DNA from: Hyphococcus luteus
Lineage (GTDB): Bacteria > Pseudomonadota > Alphaproteobacteria > Caulobacterales > Parvularculaceae
Direction of reading: 5' to 3'
NCBI RefSeq assembly: GCF_002943565.1
Contig: NZ_PJCH01000015.1
Span: 62,001-126,000 of the forward strand
DNA: 64,000 nucleotides
Notes under the pieces: model-generated
The model's database searches: none
What the model was told of the DNA's origin: nothing
What the model saw: only the letters and a program-made list of their open reading frames with translations
Made by a program: the position numbers and the translations under genes
Part shown: positions 50,925 to 58,557 of the stretch, piece by piece
How positions within the stretch are numbered: the first letter of the stretch is position 1
How the letters are laid out: each line of letters opens with the position of its first letter

Positions 50925-53231
50925 ATGCCGAAAACAGGCGGAAAAACCGATAAATCGATCTGGCGGCGCCCGCGGCGCGCCGCCGGATCTTTTGTTGCGC
51001 CCGTCGGGCTTTTCCTGGTTTTGCTGGCGCTCGCCGGGTTCGGCCTGATCGAACCTATGAACAACGCGCTCATGGACGCGCGCTTTCAGTTGATCAAACG
51101 CGAGCCGACCGGGACGCTCGTCCTTGTGGAAATCGATCCGGAAAGCATTCGCGAAGAAGGCCGCTGGCCATGGCCGCGCGAACGTTACGCCAGGGCTGTC
51201 CGCAATCTTGAAGACGCCGGCGCGTCTCTGATCGCTTTCGATATCGATTTTTCTTCTCTTTCGGATCTGGAAAACGACGCCGCTTTCGCCGCCGCGCTGG
51301 AGCGCCGTCCCGGCCAGGTCATTCTGCCTGTGTTCTGGCAGTGGTCGTCGCGCCGCGGCGAAAGCGCAGAACTCTTGAAAACCCCGCCCAACGAAAAATT
51401 CCTGAAACACAGCATCGTCGCGAGCGTCACCCTGACCGCGGAGAAGAACGGGGTCCTGCGCCGCGGCTGGCGCGCCATTGAAGACGACGGTGTTTATCGG
51501 GCAACGCTCGCCGGCGTGCTCGCGGGCATTCCGGCCGATCAGCACGATACGTTCTACATCGATTTCGGAATCGACGCCGACAAGATAGAGCGCCTGTCCT
51601 TTCACGATGTTCTCACCGGAAATTTTTCATCGGAAACGGTCCGGGGAAAGAATATCATGATCGGCGCCACGGCGCTGGAGCTCGGCGATGAATTCGCGGC
51701 GCCGGTCCTGGGCGTGACGTCCGGCGTGATACTGCACGCCTTAAGCTATGAAAGCCTGGTCCAGAACCGCGCGCTCGAACGCACGCATCCGGCGATTTCC
51801 CTTGCGCTCGCTGCGCTGATCCTGATCTGGCTGAGCCGGAACGCGGCGGAAAGGCGCGTGTCCAAACTCGTTGTGCAACACGCTTTCCTGCTCGCCGCCC
51901 TGATCGGCGTTCCTCTCGGCGTCCAGGCGATCGCGCCTGTCAGTTTCGACGTCGGTTTTGCGCTCGCCGCGCAAATCCTCGCCATCCTCTATGTCGCCGG
52001 CGCCCTCCTCAATCACCGCGCCCGGCAGATTATCAGCCAGCGGGCGAGAACCATGCGGCTTCAGGAGCTCGCCGGCATTGTCATTCGCGACAATGCGGAC
52101 GGCGTCATCGTGACGGATGGAAGCGGCGCCGTCGAACTGTGCAACAAGCGGGCGAAAGAGCTTTTGCATATCGACCGGAAAACCGGCCATAAAATCAAGA
52201 TCACCGATCTCGTTCCTTATTTTCCCAGTCTCGCTTCCCAGGGAACCGGCCGGCAAAAAATCGTTCAGTTTGAATTCAAGGCGCCGACAAACGGCGCCAT
52301 TCTCGAAGTGACCGCCAACCGCCGCATCATATCTGCGGAAAAAATGCAAACCAGCGCCAGTCTGTCCGCGAGCGAACTGGTGGTTTATACGATACGCGAC
52401 GTCTCCGCACGCAAACGCATCGAGGAAGCCGAGCGCGAAGCCAAGGAGGCGGCCATCGCCGCCGACAAGATGAAGACGCAGCTCATCTCCAATATGAGCC
52501 ATGAGCTGCGCACCCCCCTTAACGGCGTCCTTGGTTTCGCCGAAATTCTAAAGACGGAAGCCTTCGGCCCCCACGCAGCGCCGGAATACAAGGAGTTTTC
52601 GCAAAATATCCATGAAAGCGGCGAAAGGCTGCTCCGGATTGTCAACAACATGCTGAATGTCGCCAAACTGGACGCCGGCGATTACGAATTGTCGAAGGAT
52701 TACGCGTCAATAGCGGAATTGTTCGAACACATGATTTCAGGTTTCCAGCGCCACATTAAAAAACAGAACACGAATGTCGTCATGGAAGTTCAGGACGGCA
52801 TGCCCGACGTGCTTGTCGATCTCAACGTCATGAAACACATCACCGCTTATCTCCTGGGCAATGCGCTGAAATTCGCCGGCGACGGCGCGCAAATCAGCCT
52901 GCGGGCGATGATGGCCGGTCCGGACTTGCTGCTGGAAGTCGAGGACAATGGTCCGGGAGTCGAGCCTGCGCTGTTGCCAAGGCTGACGGAAGTTTTCTTT
53001 CAGGGCGACAGCTCCCTCAATCGCGCCCATGAAGGCGCCGGGCTCGGCCTTTATCTGGCGTCGCAATTCGCCGCGCTCCATGACGCCGTGCTGGATTTTG
53101 AAAGCGCGCCGGGAAAAGGCTTTATCGCACGAGTGCGCTTTGCGGGGCTCTTCGCCGATCAGTCGGCGCCGCGCCCGGGCTCTGCCGGCGGCGGTAGCGA
53201 CGCGCAAGACAAGACTGCGGCCACAGGCTGA
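50925..53231 (+). CDS. CHASE2-domain sensor histidine kinase
   Basis: 768 residues. A transmembrane helix (about 24-43) precedes a periplasmic CHASE2 sensor (about 45-285: MDARFQLIKREPTGTLVLVEID; RRGWRAIEDDGVYRATLAG), then three transmembrane helices, a PAS-like domain (about 385-500), a HisKA dimerisation domain with phospho-acceptor His526 (MSHELRTPLNGVLGF) and a HATPase domain (DNGPGVEPALLPRLTEVFF; GAGLGLYLA). CHASE2 domains sense unknown extracellular signals. The gene follows the FecR-repeat gene, so the pair may sense the cell surface. No response regulator is nearby. Confidence 0.92.
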   Translation: MPKTGGKTDKSIWRRPRRAAGSFVAPVGLFLVLLALAGFGLIEPMNNALMDARFQLIKREPTGTLVLVEIDPESIREEGRWPWPRERYARAVRNLEDAGASLIAFDIDFSSLSDLENDAAFAAALERRPGQVILPVFWQWSSRRGESAELLKTPPNEKFLKHSIVASVTLTAEKNGVLRRGWRAIEDDGVYRATLAGVLAGIPADQHDTFYIDFGIDADKIERLSFHDVLTGNFSSETVRGKNIMIGATALELGDEFAAPVLGVTSGVILHALSYESLVQNRALERTHPAISLALAALILIWLSRNAAERRVSKLVVQHAFLLAALIGVPLGVQAIAPVSFDVGFALAAQILAILYVAGALLNHRARQIISQRARTMRLQELAGIVIRDNADGVIVTDGSGAVELCNKRAKELLHIDRKTGHKIKITDLVPYFPSLASQGTGRQKIVQFEFKAPTNGAILEVTANRRIISAEKMQTSASLSASELVVYTIRDVSARKRIEEAEREAKEAAIAADKMKTQLISNMSHELRTPLNGVLGFAEILKTEAFGPHAAPEYKEFSQNIHESGERLLRIVNNMLNVAKLDAGDYELSKDYASIAELFEHMISGFQRHIKKQNTNVVMEVQDGMPDVLVDLNVMKHITAYLLGNALKFAGDGAQISLRAMMAGPDLLLEVEDNGPGVEPALLPRLTEVFFQGDSSLNRAHEGAGLGLYLASQFAALHDAVLDFESAPGKGFIARVRFAGLFADQSAPRPGSAGGGSDAQDKTAATG

Positions 53232-53246
53232 TATTTCACGGTAAGA

Positions 53247-53304
53247 TGGTGCGGACGGGGGGACTCGAACCCCCACGGGATTGCTCCCGACAGATTTTAA
53301 GTCT
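53247..53304 (-). other. 3' fragment of tRNA-Leu(UAA): probable attachment site at island boundary
   Basis: On the minus strand the end reads a CCA-ended acceptor strand (GTCCGCACCA), a T arm (GGGGGTTCGAGTCCCCC), a long variable arm and the anticodon loop CTTAAAA with UAA, then diverges before the D arm. It is about 58 nt, not a full tRNA. Tyrosine integrases insert at tRNA 3' ends and leave such a fragment at one end. The tRNA 3' end points to the chromosome and the divergence faces the island, so the intact tRNA should lie at the other end, outside the window. Confidence 0.75.
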
Positions 53305-53606
53305 TCTTTGTATACTGTAAGTATTTGATTTTAAACGGTTTTTCAGGACTCTTTTTAAACCGTGTAACTCAGCGTGTAAGATTCACCCTGCCCTCGCCGG
53401 GATTCGGCGGGACCAAGCCCAGTATAACGATTCGACAAAGAATCTACAGTTTAAACTTATAACCCTCTGAATTTCCTGGAAAATAGGCCATAACACCCAG
53501 CCCTGTGCAGCGAATGTGTAACTCCGGCTTTTCCTCCAAGAGTGGCCAAAATTCAGCATTTCCGCTCTTTGTCAGGTTGGATTTACACGCTTATTATGTA
53601 ATCGAA
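53305..53606. other. Non-coding stretch at the left end of the island
   Basis: About 300 nt with no supportable gene on either strand and no integrase. AT-rich, with short repeats of the type GTGTAA (for example GTGTAACTC and GTGTAAG around 53361-53380), as expected beside an integration site. Confidence 0.5.
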
Positions 53607-53667
53607 CGGCGACATTTTTCCTTGTCGCCGAACGCTGACTTTGTTACAATGTCATCGAACGGTGACA
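53607..53667 (+). promoter_or_regulatory. hipBA-type promoter with three operator half-sites
   Basis: TTGTCG (53622-53627) and TACAAT (53645-53650) are 17 nt apart. An inverted repeat CGGCGACA (53607-53614) / TGTCGCCG (53623-53630) covers the -35 box. A further copy, TCGAACGGTGACA (53655-53667), covers the start of transcription and resembles TCGAACGGCGACA at 53602-53614. Repression by the HipB-like product is expected. Confidence 0.65.
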
Positions 53668-53683
53668 AATGGATAAACGAACA

Positions 53684-53977
53684 ATGCAGATCAGAACCGT
53701 CAAAGACTTAGGCGCAATCATCCGAGACCGGCGCAAGAAAGCCGATCTTGATCAGGCCGATCTCGCTCAAAAGGTGGGCGTAAGCCGTCAATGGATCAAT
53801 GAGGTCGAAAAGGGCAAGCCGCGTGCGGAAATTTCCCTCATCCTCAAAACCCTCGATGCGCTCGGGGTCGTCATCAATATCGATGGCGAGCGCCCTGATA
53901 AAACCGGCAAGGCCGCGCAACCGAAAACGGTTGATATCGATTCCATCATTGAAAACGCCCGGAGGCCGAAACAATGA
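53684..53977 (+). CDS. HipB-like XRE-family antitoxin
   Basis: 97 residues from ATG 53684. An XRE helix-turn-helix covers residues about 5-62 (IRTVKDLGAIIRDRRKKADL; DLAQKVGVSRQWINEVEKGK), followed by a short acidic/basic tail that in HipB relatives contacts the toxin. The start 53684 is preferred to 53669, because most relatives begin M-x-I-R-T and the promoter places transcription start near 53657. It overlaps the HipA gene by 4 nt (ATGA). It should repress its own promoter and neutralise the kinase. Confidence 0.9.
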   Translation: MQIRTVKDLGAIIRDRRKKADLDQADLAQKVGVSRQWINEVEKGKPRAEISLILKTLDALGVVINIDGERPDKTGKAAQPKTVDIDSIIENARRPKQ

Positions 53978-55248
53978 CGGGCGAGCTGATCGTACTGCTT
54001 GGCGGAAATGAAATTGGCCGCGTCACCCAGGACAAGCGCGCCCGAATGAAATTCATCTATGATGATAAGTGGCAAAACACGCGCGGCGCATATCCGTTAT
54101 CATTATCCATGCCGCTCGCAGCTTCCGAGCACGATCATGCGGTCATTGACGCCTTTATATGGGGTCTCCTGCCCGATAATGAATTCGTGCTCAGCAAATG
54201 GGCGCAAAAGTTTCAGGTATCGGCGCGCAATTCTTTTGCGCTGATTTCTCAGGTCGGCGAAGACTGCGCTGGCGCAGTGCAGTTTGTACAACCCGAACGA
54301 CTGGAAGCCATTCAAAACGCCGGTCCCGGCAGCATAGAATGGATCGATGAAACGGAAATCGCTGAACGGTTAAAGGCGCTGCGCGCGGATCATTCCGCAT
54401 GGAGACGGCCACGCGATACGGGACAATTCAGCCTCGCAGGCGCGCAACCGAAAACCGCCCTTCTCTATCAGAACAAGCGATGGGGCATTCCTTCGGGCCG
54501 CATGCCAACCACGCATATTCTAAAGCCTCCGACTGGAGAGTTTGACGGTCACGCCGAGAATGAACATTTCTGCTTAATGCTGGCCCGCGCGCTCGGTCTG
54601 CCGACGGTGTCAAGCTCCGTGATGCATTTTGACGGTGAACCGGCGATAGTCGTGGAACGCTATGACCGGCAGTTCACCGATGACGGGCTGGTCCGCATTC
54701 ACCAGGAAGATATGTGTCAGGCGCTCGGCATTCCGCCCACGCAAAAATATGAAAATGAAGACGGCCCCGGCGTCGCCCGAATTGTCGATCTCCTGCGCGA
54801 GGTCTCCGGCGAAGCAAAAGAGGATGTTGCAACCTTTATTGACGCCATTGCTTTCAACTGGCTGATTGCCGGTACGGACGCCCATGCAAAGAACTATTCG
54901 CTTCTGATCGGCGCTGCGGGCCGCGCGCGCCTGGCGCCGCTTTACGACCTTGCCAGCGCCCTGCCCTATGATGAATTCGATCCGATGAAGCTGAAACTCG
55001 CCATGAAACTTGGCGGCAAGTACCGCCTGCGGGACATTTATGCGCGTCAATGGACGAAGTTGGCTGACGAAATCAGGCTCAAAAGCGATGATATTCTTAA
55101 TCGCATAAAAACAATCACTGAAAGCCTGCCGGATGTCGCCGCATCTACACAACAAGACATGAAAGATGCAGGACTAAAACACCCCGTCATAGACCGGCTC
55201 GCTGAACGCTTAACCGCTCGCGCCGAAGAATGTTTGCGCAAGCTCTAA
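53974..55248 (+). CDS. HipA-like serine/threonine kinase toxin
   Basis: 424 residues, the usual HipA length. N-terminal subdomain 1 (GELIVLLGGNEIGRVTQD; YPLSLSMPL), the ATP-loop region FSLAGAQPKTALL, IHQEDMCQALGIPPTQKYE, and the catalytic/Mg segments IAGTDAHAKNYSLL and LAPLYDLASALPYDE are all present. HipA kinases phosphorylate glutamyl-tRNA synthetase or related targets and cause growth arrest. It overlaps the HipB-like gene by 4 nt. It may stabilise the mobile island or act in defence. Confidence 0.93.
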   Translation: MTGELIVLLGGNEIGRVTQDKRARMKFIYDDKWQNTRGAYPLSLSMPLAASEHDHAVIDAFIWGLLPDNEFVLSKWAQKFQVSARNSFALISQVGEDCAGAVQFVQPERLEAIQNAGPGSIEWIDETEIAERLKALRADHSAWRRPRDTGQFSLAGAQPKTALLYQNKRWGIPSGRMPTTHILKPPTGEFDGHAENEHFCLMLARALGLPTVSSSVMHFDGEPAIVVERYDRQFTDDGLVRIHQEDMCQALGIPPTQKYENEDGPGVARIVDLLREVSGEAKEDVATFIDAIAFNWLIAGTDAHAKNYSLLIGAAGRARLAPLYDLASALPYDEFDPMKLKLAMKLGGKYRLRDIYARQWTKLADEIRLKSDDILNRIKTITESLPDVAASTQQDMKDAGLKHPVIDRLAERLTARAEECLRKL

Positions 55249-55738
55249 ACCGGACCAGCATTTCCGTGGAACCGGGTTGCTCATGCAACCCTTGCCCTTT
55301 GGCGAAAACGGGGTGTGCAAGCGGATAAGAAAAATCGGCGGCGGGCGCAGAGAGCAAAGCGAGCGAGCCTCGGGAGACCGGCTGTTTTTCTTGCAAGCGC
55401 GCTGAGGGGCTGGCCCCTAAGTCCATAAAAAGATAAGTCCGCCCCTGCGGACACGCAGTGGCAAGGACCGCTTAGGCGCGGCCCCCGGCCGAAGGCCGGT
55501 GGTAACGCGCCCCGCGCGAGGGATCGAAGCCGGATGGCCGAGACCCGCCGCTGCCAAAGGCTATGGCGCGGGCTCGGTTCACGAGAGCCCGGTTCGGCTA
55601 CGCCCGGACGCGCCTGAATATAAGGCATCAACACAAACCCGCCCGTAATTTCTGTAACAACCTAGCTTTTATTACAGGCTTTACTAGGAAACTTCAGTCG
55701 AATATGGTTTCTGCAAGTGGGGCGTGGGGCAATCAACA
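55249..55738. other. 490-nt non-coding region
   Basis: No convincing gene. It contains one copy of the structured element described next, several GC-rich hairpins, and before 55739 an AT-rich stretch likely to hold the promoter of the membrane-protein gene. Confidence 0.5.
55396..55605 (+). ncRNA. Structured non-coding element, copy A
   Basis: The segment begins GCGCGCTGAGGGGCTGG, continues with CCTAAGTCC, and ends with AGGGATCGAAGCCGGATGG, CCGAGAC and GGTTCACGAGAGCCCGG. The ordered blocks recur at 56526-56628 with compensating changes and about 85 nt less in the middle. Short GC arms suggest a folded RNA or DNA structure. No named family is claimed. Confidence 0.4.
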
Positions 55739-56473
55739 ATGACTGGAAATATCGTTTCGGTATTGTCGCGCACGTATTCGAGAGTTTCCGAGAAATCATC
55801 AGCATTCAGAAAATTTTTAGCCACAGGCCAAGGTACTTTTCGATTCCTAATACTATTAATCTTTGTTGGATTGGTCGGCGCTGGCTTTGCCGGACTCTTT
55901 TTTATTCACCCTTCCGATAATTTGACAGAAACCGTTTATGATGAATGGCCTCGGGGGCAATGGTTCTTATTTTTTCTTCTTATTTCAGTAGCCTCTATCT
56001 ATGGATTCACCGAAATAATTAGAGTGCGTGAATACGGTAGTTCTAGATTCAAATTCGCTAGAGACTTTTTTGTCTATTCGCTCTTGCGGTTGTTGATAAT
56101 GTTGATGGTAATTACGTGTTTTTATCTCCTATTTATGCGGGATGCGTTTGCAGATGAGAAAATATTACGAACGGACTTATTCGCACATTACGTAGTGATT
56201 GTGTGGGATGCTCTTACGGTTGATCTTACTCATCAATTACAGGGATTCGTTGCCGACAAATTTGGTTTTACCGTATTAAGTTATGATCATGATGGAATTT
56301 ATGGCGGATGGATACGTATATTCAAAGTTTCTGTTATCGCCATGACGGTATGGACCGTGCATAAATACATAATTTTTAAAACTCCTGAAGAGCGAAGCGC
56401 AGAAGCAGAAGCGTATTGGAGAGAAAAAATCAAAGAATCAGATGGAGCTGATTCTACGAGCAATAATTCTTAA
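55739..56473 (+). CDS. Low-GC membrane protein of unknown function
   Basis: 244 residues from ATG 55739 (GGGG 8-9 nt upstream; GTG 55724 also possible). Four hydrophobic segments: about 38-60, 78-95, 113-135 and a weaker one near 205-222, with a soluble loop between the third and fourth (DLTHQLQGFVADKFGFTV) and a charged, Glu-rich C-terminus (AEAEAYWREKIKESDGADST). No family is recognised. Its base composition is visibly more AT-rich than all neighbours, pointing to separate origin. It lies between two copies of the structured element, like a cassette. It could be a membrane effector, but there is no direct evidence. Confidence 0.7.
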   Translation: MTGNIVSVLSRTYSRVSEKSSAFRKFLATGQGTFRFLILLIFVGLVGAGFAGLFFIHPSDNLTETVYDEWPRGQWFLFFLLISVASIYGFTEIIRVREYGSSRFKFARDFFVYSLLRLLIMLMVITCFYLLFMRDAFADEKILRTDLFAHYVVIVWDALTVDLTHQLQGFVADKFGFTVLSYDHDGIYGGWIRIFKVSVIAMTVWTVHKYIIFKTPEERSAEAEAYWREKIKESDGADSTSNNS

Positions 56474-56525
56474 TAGCCTTGAGCAATGATTCCAAAATTA
56501 GCCTCTGGACATGGGCTAGTTTTTC

Positions 56526-56628
56526 CAAACGCGCTGAGAGCGGAGCCTTAAGTCATGTGTGAGAGATTGAAGCCGTATGGCTAAGATCATAAGAAGCGCG
56601 CTTGATTTACGAAAGCCAGTCCGGAGCC
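56526..56628 (+). ncRNA. Structured non-coding element, copy B
   Basis: Blocks ACGCGCTGAGAGCGGAGCC, TTAAGTCATG, GAGAGATTGAAGCCGTATGG and TTTACGAAAGCCAGTCCGG correspond in order to copy A at 55396-55605. It lies just downstream of the low-GC membrane-protein gene. Confidence 0.4.
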
Positions 56629-56713
56629 GCCAAGCGCGCCATGAAAACCAGCGGAATACTGCAATGGGCGAACTATGAAAACCGGCAAGTAAACACCTCG
56701 AAGTTAAAGTTCC

Positions 56714-57409
56714 TTACCAGACTGTCTGTTCCTCACACCGCCTCACCGAAAACAGATCTGGTTCGGGCTCCGACAGGCTGCCATCATAAAGCAACTTCAT
56801 CGTAGCCAAAAACTCGCTTTGCCCGCCATAACTTGGGTGACGGACCTTGCATACATGATCGCTATTGAATGCAGCAGTCAGGACATTGAAAGCGTCATTG
56901 CCGATCGCAATTATCCTGCGAGGCTTGATATATTCGACGATCTTCACAAGGATATCTGCGCCCGCTTTGCGTTCCCGCGCATTGTGTGCACGGTTTGAGA
57001 ACGGATCGCCCTTGTCGAAAGGATGGAGCGGAAAAACGTTCCAGAGGAAGATTGGTGAATTCACGCGTAAGAGAATATCCCAAATGGCAGCCGCCGTTCT
57101 TTCCGCCACCGGCTCACCGCATGTTGGACGTGTCGGTTCAAGGCCCCAGCGAAGAAGGTGGTGGGAAAAATGGACATCATCGGTTAGTGCCAGTCCTGTC
57201 CGGCGACCGCCACGATAGCCAAGATCGCGACCGACCCATACGGCATCAAGCTCTGCTGCTGCCGCACGTTCCAACATCTCCTCAAGATAGTAGCGCCGCA
57301 ATTCCGGGGCTTCGTCAGTATCATAGATCGGGCAACGGTCGAAATACGGATTAAACGTGTTTTCGAATTCCATCAGCTTGATGGCGTTCAAAATATCCTT
57401 AGAACTCAT
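56714..57409 (-). CDS. Uracil-DNA-glycosylase-superfamily protein
   Basis: 231 residues. The UDG fold is indicated by AVWVGRDLGYRGGRRTGLALT (in place of the usual E-A-P-G motif, here R-D-L-G), the FLWNVFPLHPFDKG strand, SNRAHNARERKAG, and VRHPSYGG (the H-P-S/A-N base-flipping motif). It should recognise a base in DNA, but loss of the E-A-P-G signature means the target may not be ordinary uracil. It overlaps the MazG-like gene by 4 nt and is last in the four-gene TIR/Nmad2/MazG/UDG operon. Confidence 0.8.
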   Translation of the reverse strand: MSSKDILNAIKLMEFENTFNPYFDRCPIYDTDEAPELRRYYLEEMLERAAAAELDAVWVGRDLGYRGGRRTGLALTDDVHFSHHLLRWGLEPTRPTCGEPVAERTAAAIWDILLRVNSPIFLWNVFPLHPFDKGDPFSNRAHNARERKAGADILVKIVEYIKPRRIIAIGNDAFNVLTAAFNSDHVCKVRHPSYGGQSEFLATMKLLYDGSLSEPEPDLFSVRRCEEQTVW

Positions 57410-58557
57410 ACGGCTTTTCCTTCCGGTGGCTTATAACGCAGCGTCCGTTCTTTTCTATTCCCAACAACGACGCCGCCCTCGTTTTCGCGCATTTGACGGA
57501 ACACATCATAACCTTGGAGAATCGCATTCTCCCAAAGGTGAAGTGGGCACTGTTCAACTTCGTAGCCCCGCACAAAATTCTGAACAGCCTTGAGCAGGTC
57601 GAAAGAAACGCCTTTCTGCCCCTCAAAGAAATCCAAGGATTTGGCATGCGAAAAAATATAAGCAGATAGACCTTCATCGATGACAATCGCACGACCGCTG
57701 TCCTGCGCTTCATCAACGTCTTTCTTGCTCTTTCGCTTGTGTTTGATCAAAGCACGGAATGTTGGCGACCAATGAAGAACGGCGGCATTGGCGAAATGGA
57801 AAACATCATGAAAACGGTAGCCGTCCGGATCACCGATATTGTCGGATAAGGGATCGCCTATGAACACGCCGCGCCACCGCAGATAGCTTCGACCGTCTGC
57901 ACGTTGAGTGATCTCGATCTCAAACTCGCGAGGAAGCTGTTCTTCCTCGGGAAAGTCAGCATCGAAGTCAGGCAGATCGTCAGGAGATGGCGTGATAAAC
58001 CGACCGCATGCTTTCGCGATATTCCCTTTCAGCACTGCAGCGAAGGACACCCCTGAGGCTTGTACGGCCTCGATGTATACACGGATGAACTCCAGCAATA
58101 ACGGCTTGGCAGTTGCAGGGTCCATATCCATGTTAAGGAGACGCGCTGACTGCTCGCCAAGGCGCAGCAGTATGGAATCGAGCGGTGCGAGATCGGTTGT
58201 GCTCATGACCTTGGCAACTGGATTATTCGGGTCGCCATTGGCAGCCACATTGATCGTGTAACCGTTACCTTCAAGAACTTCCGCGAAAATATCCGAAAGG
58301 TTGACCTTCAACCGCCTACACAGGGCAGCGACATACCATAGAGTGTCGCCAAGCTCTTCTTCAACATCGCGTCTGTAGCCCGCAAATGCGCTCTTTTCCC
58401 GGTGCAGTTTCTTAGACGTGCTCATCACGCTTCCCACTTCACCAAACAGACCAAGTAAGATTGGGATTACCTCAGTATCCGAGAAGCGGTCAGTCGGAGC
58501 AACAGCGCATTCATACTCTGACAGCAGAACATGTGTGGTTGGCGGTGTTCCGTTCAT
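57406..58557 (-). CDS. MazG-like nucleotide pyrophosphohydrolase with C-terminal conserved domain
   Basis: 383 residues. Residues about 25-95 are MazG-like (IPILLGLFGEVGSVMSTSKK, Glu40; EEELGDTLWYVAALCRRL, Glu67, Glu68, Asp71), which would hydrolyse nucleoside triphosphates; the usual ExxE first motif is E-V-G-S. The C-terminal half (about 215-383) is a separate conserved domain with RFHDVFHFANAAVLHWSP and DEGLSAYIFSHAKSLDFFEG, whose His, Asp and Glu could bind a metal. Such fusions occur in defence islands. It overlaps both neighbours by 4 nt (ATGA), so the four genes are tightly coupled. Confidence 0.8.
   Translation of the reverse strand: MNGTPPTTHVLLSEYECAVAPTDRFSDTEVIPILLGLFGEVGSVMSTSKKLHREKSAFAGYRRDVEEELGDTLWYVAALCRRLKVNLSDIFAEVLEGNGYTINVAANGDPNNPVAKVMSTTDLAPLDSILLRLGEQSARLLNMDMDPATAKPLLLEFIRVYIEAVQASGVSFAAVLKGNIAKACGRFITPSPDDLPDFDADFPEEEQLPREFEIEITQRADGRSYLRWRGVFIGDPLSDNIGDPDGYRFHDVFHFANAAVLHWSPTFRALIKHKRKSKKDVDEAQDSGRAIVIDEGLSAYIFSHAKSLDFFEGQKGVSFDLLKAVQNFVRGYEVEQCPLHLWENAILQGYDVFRQMRENEGGVVVGNRKERTLRYKPPEGKAV

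Noticed and set aside
53247-53304. Complete tRNA-Leu gene
   Set aside because: The D arm and the 5' acceptor strand are missing, so only a 3' fragment is claimed.
53305-53606. Integrase gene next to the tRNA fragment
   Set aside because: No tyrosine-integrase motif or open frame of suitable size exists at this end; it is expected at the other end.
53505-53711. Short plus-strand frame before the HipB gene
   Set aside because: It crosses the promoter and operators of the hipBA-type genes and has no motif.
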